64,000 nucleotides of DNA from Paenibacillus rhizosphaerae (GTDB lineage Bacteria > Bacillota > Bacilli > Paenibacillales > Paenibacillaceae), in NCBI RefSeq assembly GCF_014192015.1, contig NZ_JACHXJ010000005.1:434001-498000 (forward strand), given 5' to 3'. Position numbers and translations under genes: made by a program. Every line of letters begins with the position of its first letter. Position 1 is the stretch's first letter. A model generated the notes under the pieces. That model ran no database searches. It was not told the DNA's origin and saw nothing but the letters and a program-made list of their open reading frames with translations. Positions 18,184 to 27,563 of this stretch are shown here, one piece after another.

Positions 18184-18390
18184 GGGATTTTCCGGTGGAT
18201 TTTGCTAAAAAGATTAATTTTCCGTAACTTTTTTGGATAATTTCAGTCTATTTAATAGGGAGTTCATACTGGACCTAGATCATAGAGTCTGTGAGCTCAT
18301 GCTTAACATGTATAGTCGGTTGGTCCTGTTTATGAACAAACAACGATAGAATAGCATCGCGCATGAAGAAGATGGGAGAGTTAAGAGTAC

Positions 18391-21105
18391 ATGAAATGGC
18401 ATAATGATCGCATGGGGAACGAGCACAAGAAGGGTGCAGGCAAGAAGTGGATGGTCGTATCGCTGGCTGGCCTGCTGTTTATTACGCCGGTTATCGGCAG
18501 CGGCATCCCGCTGAACGGACATTCCATCGCTTCAGTGGCCAGCGCGGCCACGGCGGCGACCGTCACGAAGCTCAGTGAGAGCCCGGTCACGTCGGGAGCG
18601 ATTCTGACCAAGTACAAATTTACAACCACACGCTCTGGCAAACAGGCGACGGCGCTGGCGGATGTCATCAAAGTGGATTTGCAGAATCCGAACGTCAAGA
18701 TGGACGTCATGAACGGCCAGGACGGTCAGCTGACCACCAAACAGAGCACCGGCGGCATGGTCAAAGAGACCGGTGCGGTAGCGGGCGTGAACGGGGACTA
18801 TTTTAATACGACCGGAGACGGGGCGCCGATCGGGGGTCAGGTCACCAGCGGGGAACTGGTATCGACGCCTTCGGATCTGAAGGGCATGTATTCTTTTGCG
18901 GTAACCAAGGGCGGCACGCCGGTCATCGACCAATTTTCGTTTGACGGAACGGTGACAGCTCAAGACGGCTTTACGTTCCCACTGGCAGGCGTCAACAAGG
19001 CATCTTACACGCCGGAGAGCGGAACTTCGAATTACAGCCATGCGAATGCCATGTATATTTATACAAGCGCCTGGAAGTCGCCGGTTCGTCCGAAGAACAG
19101 CTCCACGACACCGGTTGAGGTCCTGGTACAGAACAATGTGATCACGCAGATTTCCGAGCCGGGCGGCTTCGATTTCGCGGTGCCGGAGGACGGGTACATC
19201 TTGCGGACCCATGGAACGGCGGCACAATTCGTAACCAACCATATGGCTGTCGGCCAAACGATCACAACCGACTACAAGCTGCTGTCCAAAACGTCTGGCC
19301 AGTCGCTTGACCCGGCAAACCTGCAGATGATGATCGGCGGGCATACGATTCTCGTGAACAACGGAGCGGCGTCGGCCTTTTCGCGCGACGTGTCCAGCAT
19401 AGGCGGCTACCGCGCCCGTACGGCGCTCGGATATTCGAAGGATCAGCGTTACGCGTACATCGTAGCCGTCGAGAAGAACGACAACAGCTCCGGCATGTCG
19501 CTGTCCGAGCTGCAGACCTTTATGGTCAAGGTCGGCGTCTGGAAGGGCATGAACCTGGACGGAGGCGGCTCCACGACGATGGTGGACCGGCCGCTCGGCG
19601 AAACGAATACGCAGCTGACGTTTAATACGGAATACGGCACGACCCAGCGCAGCGTCGTCAACGCTGTCGGCGTGTACACCGAGGCGCCGCAGGGCAGCCT
19701 GCTCGGCCTGAAAATTAGCGGTTCTTCCGCGATCCTGATTGGACAGCAGGCGTCGTTCCAGCTAAAGGGCTATGACACCTACTACAACCCGATCGATGTG
19801 TCCAGCCTGACGCCGGCCTGGAAGTCGAGCAACGGCAACATCGTGGTCAGCGGACAAACGTTGAAGGGCGTGAAGCCAGGAACGTCGACGATCACCGCGG
19901 TCAACGGCAAAGCCAGCGCCAGCATGCAGGTGAAGGTCATCGGCGGGGACGACCTGTCCGCCCTGAACGTCGGTACGGCAACAGCTCCGCTGAAGGCGGG
20001 CAGCACGGTATCGGTGCCGGTTACGGCGGTCACGAAGGACGGGCAGAGCATTACGGTTCCGGCCGGGTCCCTGAAGTGGGAATTCATCGGTTTTAAAGGC
20101 AGTGTGCAGGATGACAAGCTGACCGTCGCTTCGGTAAATGCGATTACGAAGGTCGGTTACGCCATTGCCCGGTATAATGGCTTCAGCACGGTTGTCGTAC
20201 TGTCGGTAGCAGGCGAAGACATGTGGGAGAACTTCGAAAACGTCACATACCCGATCGATTTTACGACGAACAGCGGCAGCCAGGTGACCGGATCGGCACA
20301 GGTGACGCAGGGAACCGGCGACCACGCCAATTCCAAGGTGCTTCAGCTGCAGTATGACATGACGGCTGGAACCGGAAAAATGTATGCTTATGCACAATTG
20401 AACGGAACATCGGGCAAAGGCATCAATGCGGCGGCCACGTCGATGTCGATCGACGCAATGGGCGACAGCAGCCTGAACTGGATGCGTGCCGAGCTGACGG
20501 ACGCGAAAGGACAGACGGTTTACGTCGACCTGGCCAAAGCCATTGACTGGACGGGCTGGAAGACGATCAACGTGGACCTGAGCAGCCTGGGCATCGCCTT
20601 CCCGGCCCAGCTGAAGCGCCTCTACGTCGTGAATGTCGAAGATGGGCAGGACGAGCGGGCGAAGACGGGTACGGTTGCTTTTGACAACATTAAATTCACG
20701 ATGCCTTCGCTGTCCAGCGAGGCAGGCCTTCCAACCGGCAAGGTGATCATGGCGGTCGGGCAGAAATCGTATATGTCGAACGGTCAGAAGAAATCTATGG
20801 ACGCTGCGCCGGTCATAAAGAATGGTACGACCTACATTCCGGTGAAATACGTACTGGATACATTTGGCGGACAAGCCACTTGGGATTCAGCCAATCAGCG
20901 GATCAGCGTCCTCCGGGGCGGCAAGCTGATGGACTTGACGGTCGGCAAAAAGGAATATATCCTAAACGGCAAGCGTAAAAGCGCGGAAGTCGCTCCATTT
21001 ATTACCCAAGGTCGTACTTTAGTCCCACTTCGGCTCGTTTCCGAGCAATTAGGATTACAAGTAAATTGGGAACAAAACACGAAGACCATCACCATCCAAT
21101 CATGA
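18391..21105 (+). CDS. Secreted phosphodiester glycosidase (NAGPA-type) with Ig-like and stalk domains
   Basis: A 904-residue exported protein. A basic N-terminus and hydrophobic helix (WMVVSLAGLLFITPVIG) form a signal sequence. Residues about 90-430 match the NAGPA / phosphodiester glycosidase fold, with VAGVNGDYFNTTGDGAPIGG, the RARTALGYSKD strand and the MNLDGGGSTTMV active-site region. A BIG2-type Ig domain follows (SSNGNIVVSGQTLKGVKPGTSTI), then a carbohydrate-binding-like beta domain, and two copper-amine-oxidase-N 'stalk' repeats at the C-terminus (KNGTTYIPVKYVLDTFGG, TQGRTLVPLRLVSEQLGL). Members of this family cleave or process phosphodiester-linked sugars, for example in wall polymers; the substrate here is unknown. 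There are no SLH modules, so the stalk domain may hold it at the wall. Confidence 0.85.
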   Translation: MKWHNDRMGNEHKKGAGKKWMVVSLAGLLFITPVIGSGIPLNGHSIASVASAATAATVTKLSESPVTSGAILTKYKFTTTRSGKQATALADVIKVDLQNPNVKMDVMNGQDGQLTTKQSTGGMVKETGAVAGVNGDYFNTTGDGAPIGGQVTSGELVSTPSDLKGMYSFAVTKGGTPVIDQFSFDGTVTAQDGFTFPLAGVNKASYTPESGTSNYSHANAMYIYTSAWKSPVRPKNSSTTPVEVLVQNNVITQISEPGGFDFAVPEDGYILRTHGTAAQFVTNHMAVGQTITTDYKLLSKTSGQSLDPANLQMMIGGHTILVNNGAASAFSRDVSSIGGYRARTALGYSKDQRYAYIVAVEKNDNSSGMSLSELQTFMVKVGVWKGMNLDGGGSTTMVDRPLGETNTQLTFNTEYGTTQRSVVNAVGVYTEAPQGSLLGLKISGSSAILIGQQASFQLKGYDTYYNPIDVSSLTPAWKSSNGNIVVSGQTLKGVKPGTSTITAVNGKASASMQVKVIGGDDLSALNVGTATAPLKAGSTVSVPVTAVTKDGQSITVPAGSLKWEFIGFKGSVQDDKLTVASVNAITKVGYAIARYNGFSTVVVLSVAGEDMWENFENVTYPIDFTTNSGSQVTGSAQVTQGTGDHANSKVLQLQYDMTAGTGKMYAYAQLNGTSGKGINAAATSMSIDAMGDSSLNWMRAELTDAKGQTVYVDLAKAIDWTGWKTINVDLSSLGIAFPAQLKRLYVVNVEDGQDERAKTGTVAFDNIKFTMPSLSSEAGLPTGKVIMAVGQKSYMSNGQKKSMDAAPVIKNGTTYIPVKYVLDTFGGQATWDSANQRISVLRGGKLMDLTVGKKEYILNGKRKSAEVAPFITQGRTLVPLRLVSEQLGLQVNWEQNTKTITIQS

Positions 21106-21197
21106 TATGGTATGATATGTATAGAAATGAACTTAGGAATTGTGACTGCAGCTCATTCTATGTAGAACTGTAATGGTTAGAAATGGAGTAGAAATTC

Positions 21198-22352
21198 GTG
21201 GATTTTCAAGCCGATGCGATAGACCGAGTCATTAAGAATGCCATCCAGGTGGTTGAAAACAGCAAATATCAGATGTTCGAGATTCTCGAGACGGCCCGGG
21301 ACGAGCTGCTCACGTTGAATCAGGAACTGCAGTTAGTGATGAAGGAAACCGTGGATACGCTGCAGAAGGTGGATCAGCTGGAGCTGAACTACCGGCGCTC
21401 CCGGATCCGGCTGACCGAGGTCAGCCGGGACTTCGTCCGGTACAAAGAGGATGATATTAGGCAGGCCTACGAGAAAGCGACGCAGCTGCAGCTTGATGTG
21501 ATGATTTATCGCGAGAAGGAAATGTATTTGAAAGCCAGACGCGATGAACTCCAGAAGCGGGTGAGAAGTGTCGAAAATTCGATAGAACGTGCCGAATCCA
21601 TCGGATCGCAGATGGGCGTTGTCATGGAATACCTGTCGGGAGAGCTGGGACAAGTGACCCGGATCATCGAGACGGCCAAGAACCGCCAGGTGATCGGTCT
21701 GAAAATTATTTTGGCGCAGGAAGAAGAGCGCAAACGCATCGCCCGTGAAATCCATGATGGCCCGGCGCAGCTGCTCGCTAACCTGGTCCTGAGAACCGAA
21801 ATTGTGGAAAGAATGCTGCTGAAGCAGGAATTTAAGATGGTGCAGGACGAAATAGTAGATTTGAAGGGGCAGGTACGCTCCAGCCTTGAAGAAATGCGCA
21901 AGGTCATTTTTAATCTGCGTCCTATGGCACTCGATGATTTGGGACTGATCCCGACGCTGCGTAAATACGCGCACGATTATGAGGAGAAGACCAAGATCCG
22001 TACCATGTTCGAAACGAGAGGGAAAGAGCATCGTCTTTCTTCTGCAATGGAGGCGGCGATCTACCGTCTGGTCCAGGAAGCATTGAGCAATGCGGCGAAG
22101 CATGCCCACCCAACCTATGTGTTAATTGAAATTACATATCAAGCGCAGATGGTTAAAATTGTCGTTCAAGACAACGGACTTGGATTCCGAGTCGAGCTTC
22201 TGGAACAGAAGAGCAAGGATCATTTCGGTTTAATCGGAATGCGAGAGAGGGTAGAGCTTCTCGAAGGGAGAATGGAGATTGAATCGGCCGAGAACCAGGG
22301 CACGAAGATCATTATCCATATCCCAACGAACGTGGAAAAGGGAAAGGAGTAG
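21198..22352 (+). CDS. degS: DegS, sensor histidine kinase
   Basis: A cytoplasmic two-component kinase that phosphorylates DegU and so tunes exoenzymes, competence, motility and biofilm. The first half (residues 1-180) is a long coiled coil (sensor domain, DUF-type DegS region). The HisKA_3 dimerisation and phosphoacceptor motif is ERKRIAREIHDGPAQLLANL, with the phosphorylated His in REIHDGP. The ATPase domain follows, with an N box (ALSNAAKHAHPT), DNGLGF and GLIGMRERVELLEG. There are no membrane segments, as expected. The start is GTG 21198 after GGAG. degU begins 4 nt after its stop, so the pair is an operon. Confidence 0.95.
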   Translation: MDFQADAIDRVIKNAIQVVENSKYQMFEILETARDELLTLNQELQLVMKETVDTLQKVDQLELNYRRSRIRLTEVSRDFVRYKEDDIRQAYEKATQLQLDVMIYREKEMYLKARRDELQKRVRSVENSIERAESIGSQMGVVMEYLSGELGQVTRIIETAKNRQVIGLKIILAQEEERKRIAREIHDGPAQLLANLVLRTEIVERMLLKQEFKMVQDEIVDLKGQVRSSLEEMRKVIFNLRPMALDDLGLIPTLRKYAHDYEEKTKIRTMFETRGKEHRLSSAMEAAIYRLVQEALSNAAKHAHPTYVLIEITYQAQMVKIVVQDNGLGFRVELLEQKSKDHFGLIGMRERVELLEGRMEIESAENQGTKIIIHIPTNVEKGKE

Positions 22353-22356
22353 TTGG

Positions 22357-23079
22357 ATGGAAACGAGAGATTCCGGCAAAACAACCATTAAGGTCCTCCT
22401 GGCTGACGATCATCAACTGTTTCGCGAGGGTCTGAAGCGTATTTTGAACATGGAGGAAGACATTGAGGTCATCGGGGAATGCGGCGATGGTATTCAGGTG
22501 CTCGAATTTTGCAACGATATCAAACCCGACATTGTCCTGATGGATATTAATATGCCTGTGGAAAATGGTGTGGAGGCCACGGAGAAGCTCCGCGAGCTGT
22601 TTCCGGATGTAAAGGTCATTATTCTATCCATTCATGATGATGAGAGTTACGTATTCGAGACGCTCCGCAAGGGCGCGAACGGATATCTGCTCAAGGATAT
22701 GGAAGCCGAGTCGCTGATCAATGCGATCCGTTCGGTTCAGGAAGGCTATGCATTCATTCATCCGAAAGTGACCGGCAAGCTGATTCAGCAGCTGCGGCGC
22801 ATGACCTTCCTGAACGAAACGGGTGCCATGACCGAGAGCGGTGTCCGCGAAGCAGGCGTCAAATTCGTGGCCGGCGAGAACAATCCGCTGACCCGGCGGG
22901 AAGCCGAAGTGCTGCGCCTGATGGCGGAAGGCAAGAGCAACAAGATGATCGGAGAGTTTTTATTCATTAGCGAGAAAACGGTCAAGAACCATGTCAGCAG
23001 CATCCTGCAGAAGATGGAAGTCGACGATCGTACGCAAGCAGTCATCAACTCGATTAAATACGGTTGGGTTACGCTCTAA
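22357..23079 (+). CDS. degU: DegU, response regulator
   Basis: The DNA-binding partner of DegS. The receiver domain (about residues 10-125) has the acidic pocket LLADDH, the phosphoacceptor Asp in IVLMDINMPVENG, and the switch residues ILSIHDDESY and LLKDMEAE. A LuxR-type helix-turn-helix follows (LTRREAEVLRLMAEGKSNKMI and SEKTVKNHVSSILQKM). ATG 22357 is chosen because GGAAAAGGAG stands directly upstream and the 240-residue product matches the family; the longer open frame into degS is not credible. Position beside comFA/comFC and the flagellar locus agrees with its control of competence and motility. Confidence 0.95.
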   Translation: METRDSGKTTIKVLLADDHQLFREGLKRILNMEEDIEVIGECGDGIQVLEFCNDIKPDIVLMDINMPVENGVEATEKLRELFPDVKVIILSIHDDESYVFETLRKGANGYLLKDMEAESLINAIRSVQEGYAFIHPKVTGKLIQQLRRMTFLNETGAMTESGVREAGVKFVAGENNPLTRREAEVLRLMAEGKSNKMIGEFLFISEKTVKNHVSSILQKMEVDDRTQAVINSIKYGWVTL

Positions 23080-23244
23080 TACCATAATTTTGGGATGGCT
23101 GCTTGTCCCTGCCAAAGTTTGTGAAAAATTCCACTGTACGCTTGCTCATGCCCCTTTCGTCAGAGGTGTGGGCGATCCGGCCTTTATCATTCACCGTCCG
23201 GTTTGTACCCGCATATAGTGTGGGTATACAGGAGGTGAGTCTGC

Positions 23245-23655
23245 ATGATGATTCCGCTTTTGTGGATCACGGCGGTATACGTGCTGGCGGCTGCGGCGGT
23301 TCACTTATTTCATGCTTGGCAGAAGCGCAAAAGTTCACCCTGGGTTCACTATACGCTGGTAACGTCCAACCATGAGGGACAGATCGAATGGTACATCCGG
23401 GCATTCGGGTGGTATTCGTTCGTTTCAGGTAAGAGGCTTCGTCTAACGGTGCTGGATGCAGCGTCCACAGATCAGACGGTGGAAATTGTCCGCCGGATGC
23501 ACGGAACCGCAGGTATGGAACTGTCCGTCGTCCCGATGCAGTCCTCCGTGGAGAACGGAGATATCGCAGGTACCTTGGTGCTGGATGACGGCATGATTTC
23601 GGAAATGATTGATTTAAGAAAGCCGCATGAAGCGGAGCGCATTCCTTATGTCTAA
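23245..23655 (+). CDS. Small membrane-anchored hypothetical protein between degU and comFA
   Basis: 136 residues. An N-terminal helix (LLWITAVYVLAAAAVHLF) anchors a cytoplasmic domain beginning VHYTLVTSNHEGQIEWYIRAF. That domain, with LTVLDAASTDQTVEIVRRM, resembles the start of a GT-A glycosyltransferase (beta strand plus D-x-x-STD), but the protein is too short for a complete enzyme and shows no DxD. The family is not assigned. A strong ribosome site (CAGGAGGTG) precedes ATG 23245 and a terminator follows, so it is probably transcribed alone or with degSU. Confidence 0.7.
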   Translation: MMIPLLWITAVYVLAAAAVHLFHAWQKRKSSPWVHYTLVTSNHEGQIEWYIRAFGWYSFVSGKRLRLTVLDAASTDQTVEIVRRMHGTAGMELSVVPMQSSVENGDIAGTLVLDDGMISEMIDLRKPHEAERIPYV

Positions 23656-23709
23656 TACGCAGGGAACTGCGTTCATGCCGGGAGGCGGCATAATGCAGAA
23701 TACAGAGTG

Positions 23710-23750
23710 AAGCACACTCCAGAGGCGACAAGCCGGGGGTGTGCTTTTTT
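23710..23750 (+). terminator. Terminator downstream of the small membrane protein gene
   Basis: AAGCACACTCC and GGGGTGTGCTT pair across a 15-nt loop and are followed by T6. Between here and 24006 I see only AT-rich sequence with no confident promoter. Confidence 0.8.
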
Positions 23751-24006
23751 GCGTTGGGCGGAAAAGGGTCAGTGATTTCTAATGACTTGTATAGATTGAA
23801 CTGAAGTTATGCATTGAACTTCTTGTTATAACGGCCCGATAGCGGCCTATTCATTTCTTTAGTTCATTCTAGGTAGATTTTACAAATAATTCGTGCGGAA
23901 AAAATTCTGGAAGAGATTGAGGTTTTCTGATTGTTTCCATATATAGAGGATCGGATATTCCAATGTATCGTTCACCAAAACGGGGAGGAAGAAAGGGGGA
24001 GGACGC

Positions 24007-26253
24007 ATGCGTGTCGCTGTATATACCATCCGGCAAGGTCAGCGGTGGAGGATAAAAATTTCGCTGGACCTGCGTATCGACATCGTATGGTGGGAGTGCG
24101 TAAGCAGGAATGCCGAAAAGGATGGAACGATGGTTTTGCTGTCGGGAGAGATGCCTCTAGGCTGGGCTTGCAAGGTGGCTAAGAATTTTGTGGGCACGCC
24201 GGAGATGGCGCACTGGAAGTTGCAGCAGTGGAAGGGGTGGTTGGAGGCGGAGTTGAGGGAGGAGATGGAGCGGGATGGCCTAGACCCTAAGGGCAATGAC
24301 GGAGCGGCGTGGGGTGGGCTCAAACCCAAAGGCTATGTACGGGCGGAGCGGGATGTCTTCAAGGCCAAGGGGCATGACGGGACGGCGCAGGGTGGATTCA
24401 AAGCCAAGGGCTATGGCTGGGAGACGAAGGATGGGGTCCAATCCAAGGGCGATGACAGGGCGACATGGAATGGACTCAAAGCCAAGGGCTATGAAAGAGC
24501 TGTGCAGGATGGATTCAACCTCAAGAGCAATGACAGAAAGGTCGGGGATGGTTGTCCAGGAATGTGGCGCTGGGAGCTTGGCGAGCCGCTATCTCCTGCC
24601 GTATGGCAGGAGCTGATGCGTCAACCGGAAGAAGGGCAGTGGGCAGGTGACGTAAGGGATCCGGCTGTGCTTAGGGTACTTGCGGAGCAGGCCGCGCAGC
24701 TGGTGGACAGGCTGCGCGGCAGGTCGCTGCTAGCAGCGGAGGTCGACTCGCTGCTGACCGACCGGGCGCCAGGGCTTGCCGGCGCCTGGCACAGTGCGGC
24801 GCAGCTGGCCTACCTGCAGGGCCAGCTGGCGCTGGACGCGGGCGTGGCTGCCGCCGGCCCGCGCAAGGGACCCCGCGGCACGCTTCGCGCCGGCCGCGGC
24901 CAAGCCCCCCGCTGCCGCCGTTGCGGCAGCGAAGCCACGGGCCGCACGGCATGCGCCGCGTGCGGCCTCGCGGCCTGCGCCTACTGCGAGGCATGCCTCG
25001 CGCTTGGGCGCAGCCGCGCCTGCTCGCTGCTGCTTCGCACAGCAGTGGATCCGGCCGTGCGGGGCACGGCCGGGGAATCCACCGCCGCCGTCGCGGGGCG
25101 GTGGGGGCTTAGCGCAGCCCAGGGCGATGCCGCCTGGGCTGCGCTGGGGTTCCTAGCGGAGCCGCCCAGAAGGGGCTCCGCGGCAGGCGGCCGCACCGGC
25201 TGGATGCGGCCGAGATGGGGTGCCGGGCGTAGAAGCGGCACCAGCATCGCGCCCTCCCGCTTCCTCCTGTGGGCCGTGACGGGCGCGGGCAAAACCGAAA
25301 TGATCTTTCCGCTGCTCGACTCCGTGCTAGCGGTGGGCGGGCGCGTGCTTGTGGCCACGCCGCGCCGGGACGTGGTGCTCGAGCTCGCCCCACGCCTGGC
25401 CAAAGCATTCAGCGGTGTCCGGATCGTCACCCTGTACGGCGGCAGCGCCGAGCGCTGGGAGAGCGGCGCCTTGACGCTTGCGACCACCCACCAGCTGATG
25501 CGGTTCTACCACGCCTTTGACCTGGTGGTGATCGATGAGCTCGACGCATTTCCCTACCACAACGACCCCATGCTGGCCTATGCGGCGCAGCATGCCTGCA
25601 AGCCGGACGGGAAATTTGTATACCTGTCGGCGACGCCGCCGCGCCCGCTGCAGCGGGAGGTGTCCCGGGGCACGCTGCCGCATGCCAAGGTGCCCGTCCG
25701 GTACCACGGCCACCCGCTGCCCGTGCCAAAGCGGATCGCCATGCGCAGCGTGGAAACCTGCCTGCGGCAGCCGAAGGTGCTGGGACCGCTCGCCGCGGAG
25801 CTTCGCCGGTCGATCGATCGGGGGGCGCAGATCTTTTTGTTCGTCTCCCGGATACGTCATATCGGACCGCTGGTGGAGATTCTTCGTCGCCGATTCAATG
25901 ATATTTCGGTGGAAGGGACATCCTCGGAAGATGCGGAGCGGAGTGAGAAAGTTATGGCCTTTCGTAAGAAGGACATCCGTTTGCTCGTCACGACGACCAT
26001 TCTGGAGCGGGGGGTGACCGTTCCCCGCAGCGACGTATATATTCTGGACGCGGACAGCAGCCTGTTCGACGACGCGTCGCTCGTCCAAATGGCCGGGCGG
26101 GCCGGGCGGTCTTCCGAGGACCCGGCAGGAAGGGTCATTTTTGCCTCATCCCAGTGGACATTGTCCCAAAAGCTGGCTGTGAGCCAGATCAAGGCGATGA
26201 ACCGGATTGCCGGCAAGCACGGGTATTTGAAGGAGCAGCCAATTAAGCGATAA
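24007..26253 (+). CDS. comFA: ComFA-type DNA translocase of competence, with a repeat-bearing N-terminal extension
   Basis: An ATP-driven helicase-like protein that helps pull transforming DNA into the cytoplasm. The core is clear: a four-cysteine zinc-binding region (CRRCGSEATGRTACAACG, about residues 303-320, then CEAC), Walker A GAGKTEM, the motif II region VIDELDAFPYHNDP, YLSATPP, and helicase C-terminal VTTTILERGVT and QMAGRAGR. It has 748 residues against about 460 in B. subtilis. Most of the excess precedes the zinc finger and includes seven 13-residue tandem repeats (residues 91-181). The 24.66-25.25 kb part is very GC- and Ala/Arg-rich. ATG 24007 has GGGGGAGG upstream. comFC follows by 21 nt. 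Confidence 0.9.
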   Translation: MRVAVYTIRQGQRWRIKISLDLRIDIVWWECVSRNAEKDGTMVLLSGEMPLGWACKVAKNFVGTPEMAHWKLQQWKGWLEAELREEMERDGLDPKGNDGAAWGGLKPKGYVRAERDVFKAKGHDGTAQGGFKAKGYGWETKDGVQSKGDDRATWNGLKAKGYERAVQDGFNLKSNDRKVGDGCPGMWRWELGEPLSPAVWQELMRQPEEGQWAGDVRDPAVLRVLAEQAAQLVDRLRGRSLLAAEVDSLLTDRAPGLAGAWHSAAQLAYLQGQLALDAGVAAAGPRKGPRGTLRAGRGQAPRCRRCGSEATGRTACAACGLAACAYCEACLALGRSRACSLLLRTAVDPAVRGTAGESTAAVAGRWGLSAAQGDAAWAALGFLAEPPRRGSAAGGRTGWMRPRWGAGRRSGTSIAPSRFLLWAVTGAGKTEMIFPLLDSVLAVGGRVLVATPRRDVVLELAPRLAKAFSGVRIVTLYGGSAERWESGALTLATTHQLMRFYHAFDLVVIDELDAFPYHNDPMLAYAAQHACKPDGKFVYLSATPPRPLQREVSRGTLPHAKVPVRYHGHPLPVPKRIAMRSVETCLRQPKVLGPLAAELRRSIDRGAQIFLFVSRIRHIGPLVEILRRRFNDISVEGTSSEDAERSEKVMAFRKKDIRLLVTTTILERGVTVPRSDVYILDADSSLFDDASLVQMAGRAGRSSEDPAGRVIFASSQWTLSQKLAVSQIKAMNRIAGKHGYLKEQPIKR
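24277..24549 (+). repeat. Seven in-frame 39-bp repeats inside comFA
   Basis: Seven consecutive 13-codon units, aligned as GLDPKGNDGAAWG, GLKPKGYVRAERD, VFKAKGHDGTAQG, GFKAKGYGWETKD, GVQSKGDDRATWN, GLKAKGYERAVQD and GFNLKSNDRKVGD. Odd units carry an acidic KG(N/H/D)D core and even units KGY, so the true period may be 78 bp / 26 residues (3.5 copies). There are no stops or indels. Confidence 0.92.
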
Positions 26254-26274
26254 GCTGATGGGAGGAATAATGAG

Positions 26275-27435
26275 TTGAAGTCCAGTAGTTCCTTGTTACA
26301 TATGATGCAGTATTTACTGTCTCCGCCCGGTGAAATATGCCTGACCTGCGGCAGTGTTAGCCGTCTTGTCCGGGAATGGCCGGGCATTTGCCGAACCTGT
26401 GCGGAGGCGATCCCCTGGATTCATAAGCCCCGCTGCCTCTGCTGCGGCCGTGCCATCGGCTGTCCGGACTGTTTGCGGAATGAGATGAGGCGCCGGTCTT
26501 TTGTCTGTAACCGGAGCGCTGTCCAATATAATGAAGTGATGAGGGAATGGCTGGCCCAATACAAGTATCGCGGGCATGAGAAATACGCTGATCTGATTGT
26601 CCATATGCTGAGCCGGGCTTACCTACAGATGCAGGAGGAACTAAGTAGCCTGTTGCTCGGCCTTAACCCTGAACTGGCACAAGGAAAACTCATGTCGTCT
26701 TCTTGGGACTCAATTTCGTCTACTGGAATTTCAGCATCTTGGCCAAGTTTATTTTCAACGCGTAGTTCAGACGCTGCACCAGGCCATACATTTCACACAT
26801 TCCATCCCCAAAATCAGCGTATTCAATCGGATGCCACTATTGGATTCTTTTCAGCGGTTATTTCCAATGTTATTTCACTGGTCGGCTCCGTTTTGCCAGA
26901 GGTACCCTTTTTCCATAGATTAAGAGAATCATCGGGACAGGCGTTATGGAAGCCCGATGTGATTACTTATGTACCTGTAAGCGAAGTCCGTTTGAAGGAG
27001 CGGGGATTTAATCAGGCGGAGGTGCTGGCGAGAGGGCTTGGAAGCAAGCATCGCATCCCGGTCATGCCGCTTTTGGTCCGCAGGGAGCACACCGCCAAAC
27101 AGAGCTATAAATCCCGTCAGGAGCGGATTGAATCGATGAAGAATGTATTTGCTTTGCATCAGGAGGGGTTAGCAGCTGCCTTATCGTTATATATGCGTAC
27201 ATATGGGATATCATCTAATGCAAGCCATAGTAATAGCGTGATGAATCGTTATGATAGTGATGGACATGCAATAACAGCTCAAGATGCCCCTCGGCCCCTG
27301 CAAATTCTTTTAATAGACGACATCTATACGACGGGAAGCACGATCAATGCGTGCGCAGAGGTGCTGCGGGATACATTGCACCGGGGATTAGGGCTTGCCA
27401 CCGAGGTGTACAGCCTGACATGGGCCCGTTCGTAA
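26275..27435 (+). CDS. comFC: ComFC/GntX-family phosphoribosyltransferase-like protein with insertions
   Basis: A competence protein needed for efficient uptake of DNA and thought to work with ComFA. N-terminal paired cysteines form a zinc site (CLTC, CRTC, CLCC, CPDC within residues 23-67). The type I PRTase fold follows, with DVITYVPVSEVRLKERGFNQAE and the PRPP loop LLIDDIYTTGST near residue 345. The protein is 386 residues instead of about 230-240. A Ser/His-rich insert of about 100 residues (about 125-225, DNA about 26.65-26.95 kb, visibly AT-richer) separates the helix after YKYRGHEKYADL from the core, and a second insert (about 298-339) lies before the PRPP loop. The start is TTG 26275 with GGGAGG 9 nt upstream; the ATG at 26270 is in another frame and stops at once. 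Confidence 0.87.
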   Translation: MKSSSSLLHMMQYLLSPPGEICLTCGSVSRLVREWPGICRTCAEAIPWIHKPRCLCCGRAIGCPDCLRNEMRRRSFVCNRSAVQYNEVMREWLAQYKYRGHEKYADLIVHMLSRAYLQMQEELSSLLLGLNPELAQGKLMSSSWDSISSTGISASWPSLFSTRSSDAAPGHTFHTFHPQNQRIQSDATIGFFSAVISNVISLVGSVLPEVPFFHRLRESSGQALWKPDVITYVPVSEVRLKERGFNQAEVLARGLGSKHRIPVMPLLVRREHTAKQSYKSRQERIESMKNVFALHQEGLAAALSLYMRTYGISSNASHSNSVMNRYDSDGHAITAQDAPRPLQILLIDDIYTTGSTINACAEVLRDTLHRGLGLATEVYSLTWARS

Positions 27436-27563
27436 TACCGATAAGAATCATGTCAGGATTTACCGAATCTCGTAAATTAAGATGGACGAGGGGAGTCCGG
27501 ATAAGGTAATCTAGAACCATATCATCATGGCTTGATTTGGTATTCGATAGGGGGAGAAGTACG

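Noticed and set aside
24277..24549. CRISPR array
   Set aside because: Units are contiguous, degenerate and in frame inside comFA, without spacers. No CRISPR or cas gene was seen anywhere in the window.
24296..24616. Arg/Ser-rich repeat peptide in an alternative frame of the comFA array
   Set aside because: Because the repeat unit is 39 bp, a second frame stays open automatically; there is no start signal and no support beyond the array.
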